The position numbers and the translations under genes are program-made. A stretch of 64,000 bases of DNA, from positions 14,125,020 to 14,189,019 of the forward strand of contig JABAKD010000016.1 in the NCBI GenBank assembly GCA_012845835.1, read 5' to 3'. Position 1 is the stretch's first letter. Each line of letters starts with the position of its first letter. The stretch is from Undaria pinnatifida (lineage: Eukaryota; Sar; Phaeophyceae; Laminariales; Alariaceae). Below are positions 1 to 12,300 of the stretch, piece after piece. The notes below the pieces were generated by a model that saw only the letters and a program-made list of their open reading frames with translations, had not been told where the DNA came from and did no database searches.

Positions 1-364
1 ACCCTAATTGTTTCATACTAGTTTTACTGTAGTATTGTTTGCTAGTGTATTCCTACTTCTGAAGGAGACGATAGACGAGATATCCCAAGCAAGTGCAGTA
101 GCGGCCGACCATTAGTGCCGGTATGTGCACTGTAGAGGGAAACACCGGCACTATAGCGGCAACCGGCACTACTCCTCGTACTGGCACTACCGGCTGTTAC
201 CACTTGTGCCAAGCGATGTCACGGGCACTGTAGCGGGCAACCGGCACTACTCAACCGGCAACATATAGAGCAACCGGCACTATAGCGGAAACCGGCATCG
301 TAGAGAAACCACTACTACTGCTGAAGTGTGGAGGTGAAATGACCAATTAGTATGCACCTTCGAG
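1..364. repeat. Degenerate minisatellite built on an ACCGGCACT motif
   Basis: From about 110 to 305 an ACCGGCACTATAGCGG-like unit recurs at irregular spacing of roughly 18 to 40 bp, with substitutions between copies. No coding frame or RNA gene is visible. It ends just before the mini-element at 365. Confidence 0.6.
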
Positions 365-743
365 TGTTAAGGTATTAGTGGGGTATTAGTCCGTTTGACC
401 ACTTGCAAAAGGTTAACCAATAGCTTACCCAAACTTAGCCTTATCAACACTCTCCCCCCCTGAAACGGCGGGATAGCAGGTCGGCCGGATATACAGGCGC
501 ACCTGTCAATTATCCAAGCCTTTTCATTTCCTGGGGATACCGGGGAGAGTATTTTTCAAGTTCGACATGGGGAAAGTCTGAAAAAGTCTATTATGGTGGA
601 TGTGGGATTTGAACCCACGACCCAAAAAACCCATGGTCTGTCGACGACGCCATTTGTTGAGGACTTAGATGGGTTTTTTTCTGTTTGACCACTTGCAAAA
701 GGTTATCCAATAGCTTACCTTACCCAAACTAAGCCTTATAACA
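365..743 (-). mobile_element. TRIM-like LTR mini-retroelement, family A, copy 1
   Basis: This is a 379 bp element bounded by direct repeats at 365-449 and 655-743. Each repeat begins TGTTRAGG and ends AACA, the TG...CA form of LTRs. Flanks 361-364 and 744-747 are both CGAG, a 4 bp target-site duplication. Read on the minus strand, two bases after the 5' LTR comes TGGCGTCGTCGACAG (652 down to 638), in the right place for a primer-binding site. A purine tract (AGGGGGGGAGAG, around 450-461) lies directly before the 3' LTR. The interior has no coding capacity, but contains a tRNA T-arm-like stem-loop (GTGGG, TTCAAAT, CCCAC) at about 608-624. The structure is seen directly; TRIM classification is inferred. 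Confidence 0.8.
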
Positions 744-3700
744 CGAGGGGGACGCTAAAGTTATATAATAAGGGTGGGAGGGTGTGGTGGCTATTATTTG
801 GTCAAAACTACTGCAAGGGGAAGGAAGAAACCGGAGGACTGCGGCCAATGCCCTGGTGATAGAAAGTCGATGGGGATTAGGATAGACGACATCGGTGGTA
901 GCTAAATCTCAAATGTGGGGAAAGGAAATGGAAAAATGGTTGGCAGGGGGTTATATGAGATATGCTGCTGCTTTCTGGAAGGGCATTCGATTTATATTCG
1001 ATTTATATCGGAACGGTATCTACAACAGAACACGCCACATTTTCGGAGGGCAACAATATCATTATTAAAAATAAGACCTGTAATTCAAGACAATGATTAA
1101 TTTCCAGGATGTTCGAGGAAGACAATAAACAATGATTGCACTTTAAAGTTCGATGTTGTTATGGTTGTTCTTGTTGCTAGATATACACACGGTCGATATG
1201 GTACCAATGTAACACTTGGTGATGCATGATAAGTATTTTGACACAATGTCATTCATTGTACATTAGTTTTTGATTCCTGAAAACCACTGTAAGCACGCAG
1301 CTTGCAAAGGTGAGCATCGACCTAAATTTGGCGAACTCACAGCTGACGTTGTTGGAATAATTTTATAAAATACAAGGGCTCCGCATGGGTGCCGGCATTT
1401 GCCGGCACCCATGTTGCGGGTAGCGCAGGGCAGCACTTCGACTTGTTTGATTCAATGTTCGATAGAGAGTACAAACTGTTACCACACAACACATAGTCTA
1501 CGCGAGTAGAACGTAAAGTAATGCCAAGAGATTGATATAGACTACTTACTTCTTCTGTCGTTTCCTCCGTTTCTTTCTTGCGTGAATCCGATTCCGAGCT
1601 TCATCATAAACATTTCGATCGGATGAATCCGAGCCCACGCAGACTGACCCTCTAGTCTGGCCACGAAAATACGTTTCGAGTGTGTTTCTCTACGTTTCGG
1701 CTCAACCAACCATCCAGGGCCAGCAGAGGGGTGGCCAAGTGTTTGCTGCATGTTCTCTACGTAGCAACCGACAGGCGCGCACTGAGCCAGCTTCTTCTAC
1801 TACAAGCATGATACCAAATCATCTGGATCCGAGCCTCGCAGACCGACTGCGTCTCTGTGTGTGTATAGTGATCGTGGAGAGACTTGCTGACGGTATTCTA
1901 GGCCTTAAACACGGCGTCGCTGCCTTCGTCATTCAATTCCTCAAACGCTATTGTAATAATGCTGCTACTTGTTGCTGTAGACAACTCTCGTCTCGTCGAT
2001 GGAATATTAGTAGTACGCGATAGCACTGAACTAAGAATTTGGTAGTTGAGAATTTGAGGCTCGATCGAGTTTTAGACGAAAATAAAAACATATAATACCT
2101 GGTATGGCCTTTTTGCCTGAGTGCTAGTCGCTCAGTGGCCGGAGATCATACATAAAGTAACCGTCATCTGCGGACGATAGAGTCCATTACCAGAATCGTG
2201 ATCCATTCACATATACAACTCCGACAGCCCGGGAACGAACATGGATATATCACCAGGATTGATACCTCCCCGCACTGTGTAGAAATCCCCAATGCCACCG
2301 ACCGGCGGACCTCTAATTGGCTGGTGATCGCATATTATAGAGCCAGCTCCACCCGGGAACGATATGGTCCCATCCCCGGTCCAGGGGTCATTCCATATAT
2401 CTAAAAATTAGACAAACGAGGGAAGAAAACCGAGTTCTCTCGGGTCGATACCGTCTTCCACGGTGTAGAAACCCCAGTTCCATTGGCTAGAATCGCCGAT
2501 TGGTTCGAGCTCCACAGCGGCCCCCCACCCTAGTAGGAGGATGAAGGAGGCTCACCAACCAATGGGGGGCAGTTCCGTCGCACACGGGGGAGATAGGGAC
2601 CCATCCCCCGTTCAGAAATCCTCCGAATATCTACAACTCCAACAACGCGGGAACTATAACGATGATCTCCCGGGTCGATATACCTCCCCGCATGGCGCGT
2701 CAACCCCGAATCCATTGGCTCATTTCTCGTGAATGCCTGGTAGGCTTTGGCACAATAAGCTCACAATTATTTCGACCGATTCGGGTTTGCTCGCATACTT
2801 CCGTATACGGCAGACATTTGCAACGCGAACGCAATTCGATCAGCTGTTTGCATGATAGGTCGCACAAAAAGAGAATTTTTGAGCCTATATCAGATTGGCG
2901 TGCCGAGCAAGCACGCTCGAAATGGGGATGAGAAACACTTGTTGAACAGCAACAACAACAGCATCAAACGCAATATAAATGGAGGGATTAGAGCCATTTG
3001 TATGCAGGATTCATGGCCCCCCGGTCATAAGCACACTTAATGTCAAACAAAAAAGGGGTGTTCAAAGAAAAACGACATAACAATATGTGGAACTAAGATT
3101 GGCACGACTCGAGTATAATAACCAGCCGTGGGAAAAGCCTGAAGTTAGGCCAAAACGGTGCGCATTTGACTCACTGGCATAATGAATGGTCGAATAAACA
3201 TGGAATACTTGCTGCCCGGGTAATCACCTCTTGGTCGCGTATGCGGCACCGGAAAAAATCGCTGAAATGCTGATTTCATTCGCTTATTGGGTCAGAAACC
3301 TAAACTCGCTAATATTTTCGCGGGTTTTCTTGCATACTACTCGCGTATGGCAAAAAGTTGCCATGCGACCGCAATTCGTACCAAACGCTCGACGTCGGGA
3401 TGAATCTATACAGCTGGTGCCCAGAGGGTCACGATAAAGCCATTCGGGACGTAAGAAGAGCGGTCAAATCGCCATGTCTCGGCATACTAACAGCCATACA
3501 TATTGCCCACAACAGATAATAGCAATGAGCGCCTGCTTCGGCTTGACACAGGGCGATCTTGAATCGGAATATAATGTCCCTTTTCTTTCTTCTCTGTCTT
3601 TTCTTTTCCTTTCTTTTTTTCAGTTGACTTGCGTCTGACGCGCGTATGTATGCGTAGTGATGGGTACCACGAGATATTCGTGCAGAAGATCTCTACCGGT

Positions 3701-5868
3701 ATTTTTTATGATGCTGCTATGTCGTCGATTGCTGTGGCGCACAGGATATATGGTCAAGAAGATCCCTATTACTCTGTATCATCGGTTAATTCCTGGCGAA
3801 CACGAGATGACATTTTCAAGAAGATCCCTATATTTTAATATACTGTCATTAACTAACTGCTGGCGCACACGATGTATTGACCAGCAACAACAACAACAGT
3901 CAGCAGCCAGCGCAATTCTTGCAACCACACAACCTTGAGAATCACACCTTCCTTTAGAAGTGCATCCACGTTTCGTTTGTGGAGATAAATATACATGGAA
4001 TTAATGTGGCATATATATTATGCGGTCCTAAAAGATGGATCGTGCATCGTGGACCAATGTATACGGAACGACTCTTTGAAGCGGCGATGAACAATACTGA
4101 CAAAATATTGTTTCTCGTACTGCGATTTTTAAAAGCGACCACTCCGTTCGCTGTGCTTACTTTTTATATGTATGGTCTGACCTGTTTTGTTGTGTTCTCG
4201 TACCCGGTACGCTAGCATTTCACATGCTTTATACCTTGATCAATTGCGATTGTTTGGTTTACTCTGTCTCACAGTCTGTGACCACATAATAATAGTAAGT
4301 TGTATCTCTCTAGGATGAAGAATCAGCACGGACACTGGGTGTAAATTATGCTGTTGGGTAGGGAACGGCCCCCTCGAAGACAACGAACGCTCGAACCAAG
4401 ATATTCAACCGTTAAATCCGATATCGAAAAGCAACGACACAGCAGTCGTACGACAATAGGCCCAACGCTTCGAGGTGTGACAATGAAAAAAGTGTAGTGG
4501 GGACGAAATAAGAAGACAATTCGGAAATGATACCAACTTGGGAATGAATGTTTTCCCACATGTTTTTTCGTTCAAGTTCTGCATATGCCAAGCTCCAAGA
4601 ATAGCTCGGGCGTATACCGCCCAAAATACAAAAATCTGCGCACTTCTCGCTTGTCTCGCTCAGCCCACGTACCCGATCCCGGCCAGGTGCGGAACGGATA
4701 CAGCAGGGCGAGAGACGTTTGAGCCGCCCGCCGAAAACGGCGCTCGAACGAAGCGATTAGACCGAGAATTCCAGTTCCGAGAATCCCATACTGAGGCCGA
4801 GACGAAAACTCCTGATCGAATAAAAAAACAAAATGAATATATATATACCTGGTATATTTATTATACTGCGCGTCCAGGAAACAAAACAATCCCTCTCCCG
4901 GCATTTCTCTCTGGTATCGTTGCTATCAGGGCTTTTCATTTTTCGCGGGTCATTCCCCGGCCCGCGGGTCGAGTGAGGAGGTTTTGAGAAACTCGAGGGT
5001 CGAGTCGGGTCGGGTCAGGAGGTGTTCGAAACCTCATGGATCAGCTCGTGTCGAATTAGGAGGTCTTCGAACCTCACGGGCCGCGTCGGGCCACCCTGAC
5101 TCGATCCGATCCGTGAGAAGTGACCCGACCCGTGAATAACCGTGGTTGCTACGTACAGCGTTTTGTTACTATGTAGCGGTGTCGACGGCATCGGATAGCT
5201 TCGAAGAGGTAGGCAGGCCGCTTTCACAGCCTATTGTATCAGGCGTGGTTTCTACATACAGCATTGTGTTACTATAGATGTGTCGACGACATCGGACGGC
5301 TTGGGAGAAGTAGGCAGGCACCCCCGTTAACTCCTTCGAAGCCTTCAGCGGGAAGAAGTTGCCGAAAAAACATGAAGCGGACCGGGCTGCTTGTGAAGGA
5401 GGGTGCAGCTCAGAGATATACTTCGTGTATGACACCCGCGGAGGATTGCGATGCGTGTGCTGCTGCAAGCTGGCGCACATCGTCGCAGGGGAAACATAAC
5501 AATGATAACAAAATTATCAATATTTCTGCGTTTTCTTTAGGCAAGGTATTGTGTGGCTGGCGAACGAGCTACTCCACAAGTAGATTGGTCTTACAGTACG
5601 GTGATATCACAGAAGCTCTGCGCCACAAATATCCAATTCATAACAGTAGAGCAGTATCAATAGCCCGGTTAGAAACAGGCAATACGCACTAAGCTAGCAG
5701 TTGGCGCTGAACGCCAGCGTAGTGGTTGTGGTGGAGCCCAGACAAAATTCACAATCATCTGGGGCTGGCCGTCTTCTCAGTAGCTATGGTGTTCCAGGTA
5801 TCTAACTGGATCACAATCTGGGGCTGACTGCCCGGCCAATTTGTTCATCGTAAATCTCGAACATTTAC
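744..5868. other. Repeat-rich region with no recognised gene
   Basis: Several local duplications are visible. Three diverged copies of a segment with CGGGTCGATA and CCATTGGCT-like motifs lie around 2,240-2,340, 2,430-2,500 and 2,655-2,740. A pair lies at about 2,760-2,840 and 3,315-3,390. Three copies of a unit with AAGATCTCTA/AAGATCCCTA lie at 3,660-3,850. A roughly 97 bp tandem pair lies at 5,150-5,335. Hairpins of the form GAGGT-TTCGAA-CCTC occur at 5,020-5,080. Short ORFs exist but none has a recognisable domain. The last exon of the RGS gene should lie somewhere here; I could not identify it. Confidence 0.5.
1293..1375 (+). repeat. Dispersed 75-80 bp repeat, copy 1
   Basis: The block begins GCAGCTTGCAAAG, continues GAACTCACAGCTGACGT and ends in the palindrome ATTTTATAAAAT. 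Related copies lie at about 17,990-18,075, 23,515-23,593, 38,320-38,400 and 58,422-58,510, with a partial one at 58,190-58,255. It has no coding capacity. It is probably the conserved core of an unidentified mobile element. Confidence 0.55.
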
Positions 5869-6339
5869 CTTGGCTATCTCGTCGCGCTGTCGATCCAGCA
5901 CGTGCATCCTCTTCTCCCCAGGAAGCGCCAGGAACGCCTCACGGTTGTCCAACCACTCGCTCGCCTCGTTCCTGTAGGAATTGCTAACGTTAACCTCGTT
6001 CACTGAACCTTGGGCGAGGTACGTCTTGACAATGTTCGACAGCACATCGAACTGTTTGTTCGCGTCGATCATGCTCTCATAGTTAATCGCCACGTCCACC
6101 AAAAAATCGACGCTTTCCCCGCAAAGATTCTTCTCGCAGAAGTTAACCAGGAGCATGCGCAGCGTGTCGTCGCGCAGCATCTGGAGCAGTCCCCACGTTT
6201 CTGGCGGCTTGTCCATGTTGTCGTCGCCGTTAATTCCCTCTCCCCCTCCCTTCCCTCCCCTTCCCCCTCCCCCTCCCGGCCGCCCTTCCTCATTATCGCA
6301 GTCGCTCCCGCAGTAGATTTGCCTGGCGGAAAAGGTGCC
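5869..6339 (-). CDS. 7TM-RGS exon: linker and RGS domain
   Basis: After the acceptor ATTCCAG comes a glycine-rich linker, then PPETWGLLQMLRDDTLRMLL, VNFCEKNLCGESVDFLVDVA, IVKTYLAQGS, VNEVNVSNSYRNEASEWL and VLDRQRDEIAK. This follows the RGS fold in order: the L-L-x-D-x-x-R start, F-C-E and E-S-V-D-F-L-V-D-V helices, the Y-L-x-x-G-S and V-N motifs, and a D-x-Q-x-E-I helix. RGS domains accelerate GTP hydrolysis on G-alpha subunits. The donor is GTAAAT, phase 0. The terminal helix (usually D-S-F-P-R-F-like) is missing and must lie in a further exon. Confidence 0.85.
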
Positions 6340-9300
6340 CTGGAATGATCGCCGACGGCCGACTAGGTAGAATGACCTCAATGGTTGGTAAAAGCTGGGA
6401 ACAAGCGGACAAATGGCGTAAAGGGGGTAGATGCACATAAAATTTTATCAAAATGTGGGTAAGGTAATGTAAGGTAAGGCAAGGTAAGGTAAGGTAAGGT
6501 AAGGTAAGGTAAGGTAAGGTAAAGTAAGGCAAGGTAAGGTAAGGTAAGGTAAGGTAAGGTAAGGTAAGGTAAGGTAAGGTAAGGTAAGGTAAGGTAGAGT
6601 AAGGCAAGGTAAGGCAAGGTGAGGTAAGGTAAGGCAAGGTAAGGTAAGGTAAGGTAAGGCAAGGTGAGGTAAGGTAGGGTAAGGTAGGGTAAGGTAAGGT
6701 AAGGTAGGGTAAGGTAAGGTAAGGTAAGGTAAGGTAAGGTAAGGTAAGGTAGGGTAAGGTAAGGCAAGGTAAGGAAAGGTAAGGCAAGGTAAGGTAAGGT
6801 AAGGTAAGGCAAGGTAAGGTAAGGTAAGGTATGGTAAGGTATGGTGAGGTAAGGTAAGGTAAGGTAAGGTAAGGTAAGGTAAGGTAAGGTAAGGTAAGGT
6901 AAGGTAGGGTAAGGTAGGGTAAGGTAAGGCAAGGTAAGGTAAGGTAAGGAAAGGTAAGGTAAGGTAAGGAAAGGTAAGGCAAGGTAAGGTAGGGTAAGGT
7001 AAGGTATGGTAAGGTAAGGTATGGTAAGGTAAGGTATGGTAAGGTAAGGTAAGGTAAGGTAAGGTAAGGTAAGGTAAGGTAAGGTAAGGTAAGGTAAGGT
7101 AAGGTAAGGTAAGGTAGGGTAAGGTAAGGCAAGGTAAGGAAAGGTAAGGCAAGGAAAGGTAAGGTAAGGTAAGGCAAGGTAAAGAAAAGTAAGGCAAGGT
7201 AAGGAGTGGGAGTGACCAAGGCTGGGGCCGGGGGAGAACCTCAATTTTCACCACCGAATTTTTCACTACATTATAATAAAGATAAAGGCGCGTACTGCGA
7301 TGGAGGTAGCAGTTTTCGTCTGACATTTTTTGTGAATGACTTAAGACACTCCTTAACCCAAAATCGTTGGAAAAGAGAAAATAATACGCCATTTGTTTTG
7401 CATGATTCTCGTTGTTTACCTGTCCCCATGGTAATTTCCACCCGGTCAGCAGTTTAGTACTCTCTAAATCTGGTTTTTGGGAAAGGTCTTACGTTCCTAA
7501 ATAAAGCGAAAAATCTCAGAAAATGTGTGGTGCATCTCCATCGTAGCACGCATCCTATCACACTGTCCATCATACTGTCAATCATACTGTCATACTGCCA
7601 TACTGTCATACTGTCATACTGTCCTACTGTCATACTGTCATACTGTCATACTGTCATACTGTCATACTGCCATACTGTCATACTGTCATACTGTTATACT
7701 GCCATACTATCATACTGCCATGCTGTCATACTGTCATACTGTCATACTGTCATACTGTCATACTGCCATACTGCCATACTGTCATACTATCATACTGTCA
7801 TACTCGCACTATCTAGTGACTCTGTACACCTCACGGACGAAAACAAATTAGGGTTTTGTTTTGGCTCAAGCGTAGCTTACCATTCCCTTGCGGATTTATA
7901 ACGCAATATTAGAACAAACGAAAGCTTAACATCGCAACGGACAAGGGGGATCACTCAAGCGAGTGACCCCGAGCCACAGCGAAAAAAGCCTCGAACAAAA
8001 AAAACATAACGAAAAAAGCCTCCATACAACATAACATCAACATATCAACAATGCATACATAACATCAACATAACATCAACATGACCCCCCGTACCGCAGC
8101 CTTTGTCGAGCAACAACTGGAAAATGACGTGACAGAGTGATGGGGGGAGATAGATGCACATGGAGTCATCTAAAAAATGTTGGTAAGAAAACACATGGAG
8201 CAAGCAGACGGATTACGCGAAAGAGTTAGAAGAAAAGAGTCGTGTCACTAGGGCTGTGATTTGGTTGTTCAGACCTCACGGTTAGTTCATAGCCTAGTGA
8301 CGGAGTAAAAGCCGACCAGCTCACGTAATATTAGATACCCAGATGCTAAACACCACACGTTGAGCCACACACGCGCCAGTTGCAGAAATAACTCCGCAAT
8401 TTTCCACACGCAACCAGCTGAAAAAAACTAGCCAACCAATGCCTCGTCGGTAACCCTTACATGTGACGGTATGGCATGTGACGGTATAGTATGTGACTGA
8501 CGGTATGGTACGTGACGGTACAGTATGTGACGGTATGGTATGTGACGGTATGTTAGAGGGGTTGATTTTGGGGTAAAAATTCACTCACTGACTGGCGGGG
8601 TGGAGCTTCTCATCCGAAGAACGACCCAACGTATTAAATTAGCGATCCCATTTCGTGTTTAACGATGCTGTTCTATCGTTGAATGGCTAGCCTAGCCGAT
8701 GGAATTGCCTATGTAGCCCATACGGGGTTGCCTAGCCGATGGGATTGCCTATACAGCCCATACGGGATTGCCTAGCTCATACAGGACTGTTCGTTGGGTT
8801 GCGTTTTCCTATGTATCCTGCAACACGGCATTGATTCGTAGTTGCGGCACCTGACGTATAGCGCGGCGGCACATGCCGCGAGGTCGTGGACCGTGGGGGG
8901 CACCGTCTTGTCCGTGCCAGTCCACCAGCTAGAATATTTCAGCAGGGTTATGTGCACCGTCCTCAAGGCTGTACAAAAACAAGACGACGTTCAAGGAAGG
9001 GCTACAACGGTATAATGTGACAATTGGGATATTTAACAGATTGAAGACATTAGTGGCAGGGCTGACAAACGTTTGAATAGAGTTGGACATGCCACCGGGG
9101 TCGTGGATTGTGGGGGCGCCGGCTTGTTCGGGCCAGTCCAGCAGCTAAAGTGCTTCAGCAGTGTTCTATGCACCGTTCTCACGATTATCGAAAGCAGTGG
9201 AGGACGTTCATGGCAGAACTGTTTGGCCGTCCGTTGAGATGCATGGCGAACACTCAAGTTGAGATTGCTCTGAAGCGCCCGCTACTGCTGTTGGTATTGT

Positions 9301-12300
9301 TTTCGCCTTTCGGTATTGCACAGTGCCAGCAATCACTCACACACAATCCCATCTAGAAGAACCAAGCTGAGGGAAAACATAAATAACGAAATCTATGCAC
9401 GAAAGTCTAACTCCCTTCTGTGCCTACTCCATGCGTTCGCCCTGCTTGCCCCACCTGAGGTGATGGCGGTTGCCACGCATATGTAACCGATCTCGTTCCT
9501 GATCTGAAAGGCATCGTTGGCGTCCTTTAAGCGGTTCGCCATCGCCCCCATGGCCATGAGATACAAGGCGGTTATCGGCAAAAAGACGCTGTATCCTTCC
9601 GCGAAGAAGTAGCAGACACCCGAACGCCTCCTGGAACACCCAAAATATTTGTATACAGTCATGCCGCGTTAGTGCGCTACCCTTTAGTGCGCGTACCCAT
9701 TTTAGTGCATGTATCGTTATCTTGCAAGCGACCGCGCTATCGAAGGATAGCTGTCGGCAAGAAGATGCCGTATCCTTCCGAGAAAAAGTGGCAGACCACC
9801 AAGCGCTTCCTGGGGCACCACGGTATATACCATGCCATACCATGCCATATACCATGCCATACACCCGACAAATAGACTATACATACAATCGTGGTCCCGC
9901 GTTAGTTAGTTACGGTACCCTTTAGTGCGGAGTCCCCGTTCAATGTAGTGACGATAGCTTGCCATATCTCACGACATTGCTCGTCCTACAGAGTAGTACT
10001 GTACCGCACTATTGAGGGATAGTGCGGGGTGCCACTTTAGTGCCGGTGTTGTCGTCTGGCAAGGAACCGCACCAATACAGGACTGTTATCGGCAAGAAGA
10101 TGCCGTACCCTTCCAAGAAAAAGTGGCAGGCACCAGAACGCGCCCTGGAACACCACAAAAAAACGCACATCATACCAGATCATACCATACAGAAAACGCG
10201 CGATGGTGGTAGAGCCCACCTAGTTAAAAAGGACCATGAACACTTGGCAAGCAGTCTGCATACCGTACACAATAGCACGCGAGGGAGGTAGAGCGAAGTG
10301 GAGCATACTTAGCTAAACAGCACCACAACCACTCGGCAAGCAGTCAGCTTACCATGCACAAGAACATGCGAGGGAGGTAGATCGTACTTTATTACAGTAG
10401 TTAATACCGGTTACACCATAACCACTGAGCTAGGAGTCAGCCCCCGTCACCACTAGATACAGGACAGTTATCGGCAAGAAGACGCTGTGTCCTTCCCAGA
10501 AGAAGCGGCAAACACCCGAGCGCCTCCTGGAACACCGACATAATATATCATGCCAGTACCAATCACCGAAACACGTGAATGTGGTAGACACGTATCAACC
10601 CCTGCAAGACTTGAGGACGAAAAAATGCCGGAAAAAAATGACTTGATTACAGCATCGGCCAAAACGAATCAGCCCGGTCTAAAAGGGAACGCGCAACCCT
10701 AAGAGATGCACGATACGCGCGCAACATGTTTGACACGTGTGTTGTTTGTTGCACGCTCTCGCTCTCGCTTTCTCGAGGCTGTACTGGGAGAGTGAAGCCC
10801 GGCGGTTTCATGGCGGCTGTCCGTCACGTGTGCGTGTGCCTTGGACCAGCGCGTGTGTACTTTGTATGTGTGTTTTTTTCTCCATTAACCCGTTTGGGGC
10901 TTGAGAGGGAGATAATTTCAGAATGGCCATTTGATTATGACATGTCGTGTGGCGATTGCGCCATTGGCCACACGAAACAGCCAAAGCTATAGAGGGAGAT
11001 GAAACGTGCCCGAGCTGAAAGTATGCAAGGAGTTAGTTGCACGACAAGCGGACAGCATGCTGATATTGACACTGCTGCTGCACTTGCTCCGAGGCGCTTG
11101 ATAGTATCGCGCTCGTGCTCGTTTCTTGTCGTTATACGTGGGGCCCTGCTGGGGCTAACGTAAAAGCCTCAAAAAGAAATCGACCTGTCATTTAGACGAA
11201 GCATGCACCTATGGTCAACCGCAGAAGGCGCCTGCTAGTAAGAAACGTCAGTTTGGCGTCGAGGCTAAGCTTCTTTTAAGCCACCACCGTTGAGCTCAGG
11301 CTACTACTGACTAGAATGTGGGATTTGGTATAGTACTCGACCCTGAGCGCGTTTTTTTTTTTGTCAAATTTCTTGTTTTAACGCAAAAAAGGAAACGAGG
11401 CGCCAATTTCGTTATGACAGATTTTCTTAGCCCCTTTAGAGAACAGAAATGCACCTAAGTTATTTCGGGGATAAGGTACTTCATAAAACTGGGCGACATT
11501 TTTGACAGTATTTTCGAAATATGTGCTGAAAGGTTAGCCCTATCCTTCCACAACTGCACCGACGTTTTTGGAGTCAAAAGACTGTCAGACGTGCACCGTA
11601 AGCATTGGCTTACTGGTAGCTCAGTGATTACGGTGTACCTCTGACGAAAGCCCAATCCTGGAGTCCATCTGATGGTTAAGCCTGGACCTCGGGTTTCCCC
11701 GAAGGGTGGTTGTGATCCCTCTGGTCGGCGCTAACTACTAGCCAGTGGTTATGATCTACGTCCAACGACTGCTTGGAAATACCGTGGAAACTTTTTTCCC
11801 GGTAGCAAAACGATTGAAGAAGGGTGGGCATCCTCTGCACCTGACCTGGTCTGGCCTTCGCGAACCTTGGCTTAACGACTAAGGGGATCAAACAACACCT
11901 TGTCAGAGCGGCACGCGTGCACTTCTAGTATTGACTATTAGAACGGGATTTAATGCGGCATTTGACTCTGAGCACCGATTGATCGGTTAATTTTCTAAAA
12001 TTTATCGAGAGGAAAACGAAGCCTCGTTTTTTTTGCAACCGAATTTATTGCTGGCGAGCGCACGGGATTTACATGTATCGGCATCCGACCCCGAGCACTG
12101 TCTTTTCAGTCAATTTTGTTTTTATATCGTGACAAAAACATATATTCAATTGTATCTTCGATTGAAGTTGTTAACCCTGATGGGACGACAGAGGGAACAA
12201 AATGTCGAGCATTCAACTGACGATGACAGCATCCACCACGCGAAGCAGCCGGCGTCGCCGGAGAAGGAGATACTATTGCAATGCACCTGGTAGAGAGCTG

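Noticed and set aside
5015-5692. ORFs on both strands considered for the missing last RGS exon
   Set aside because: A FFGNFFPLKASKEL reading faintly resembles the RGS terminal helix, but the phase from the nearest acceptor does not fit the donor at 5,869.
6293-7392. Long minus-strand ORFs of about 290-315 codons reading Leu-Thr-Leu-Pro-Tyr repeats
   Set aside because: They are translations of the (AAGGT)n array: with a 5 bp unit all frames stay open. There is no independent sign of coding.
11600-11670. tRNA-like A box (TGGTAGCTCAGTGATTACGG)
   Set aside because: No matching acceptor stem, anticodon arm or proper T arm follows; the downstream CCCAATCCTGG is too far from the B box consensus.
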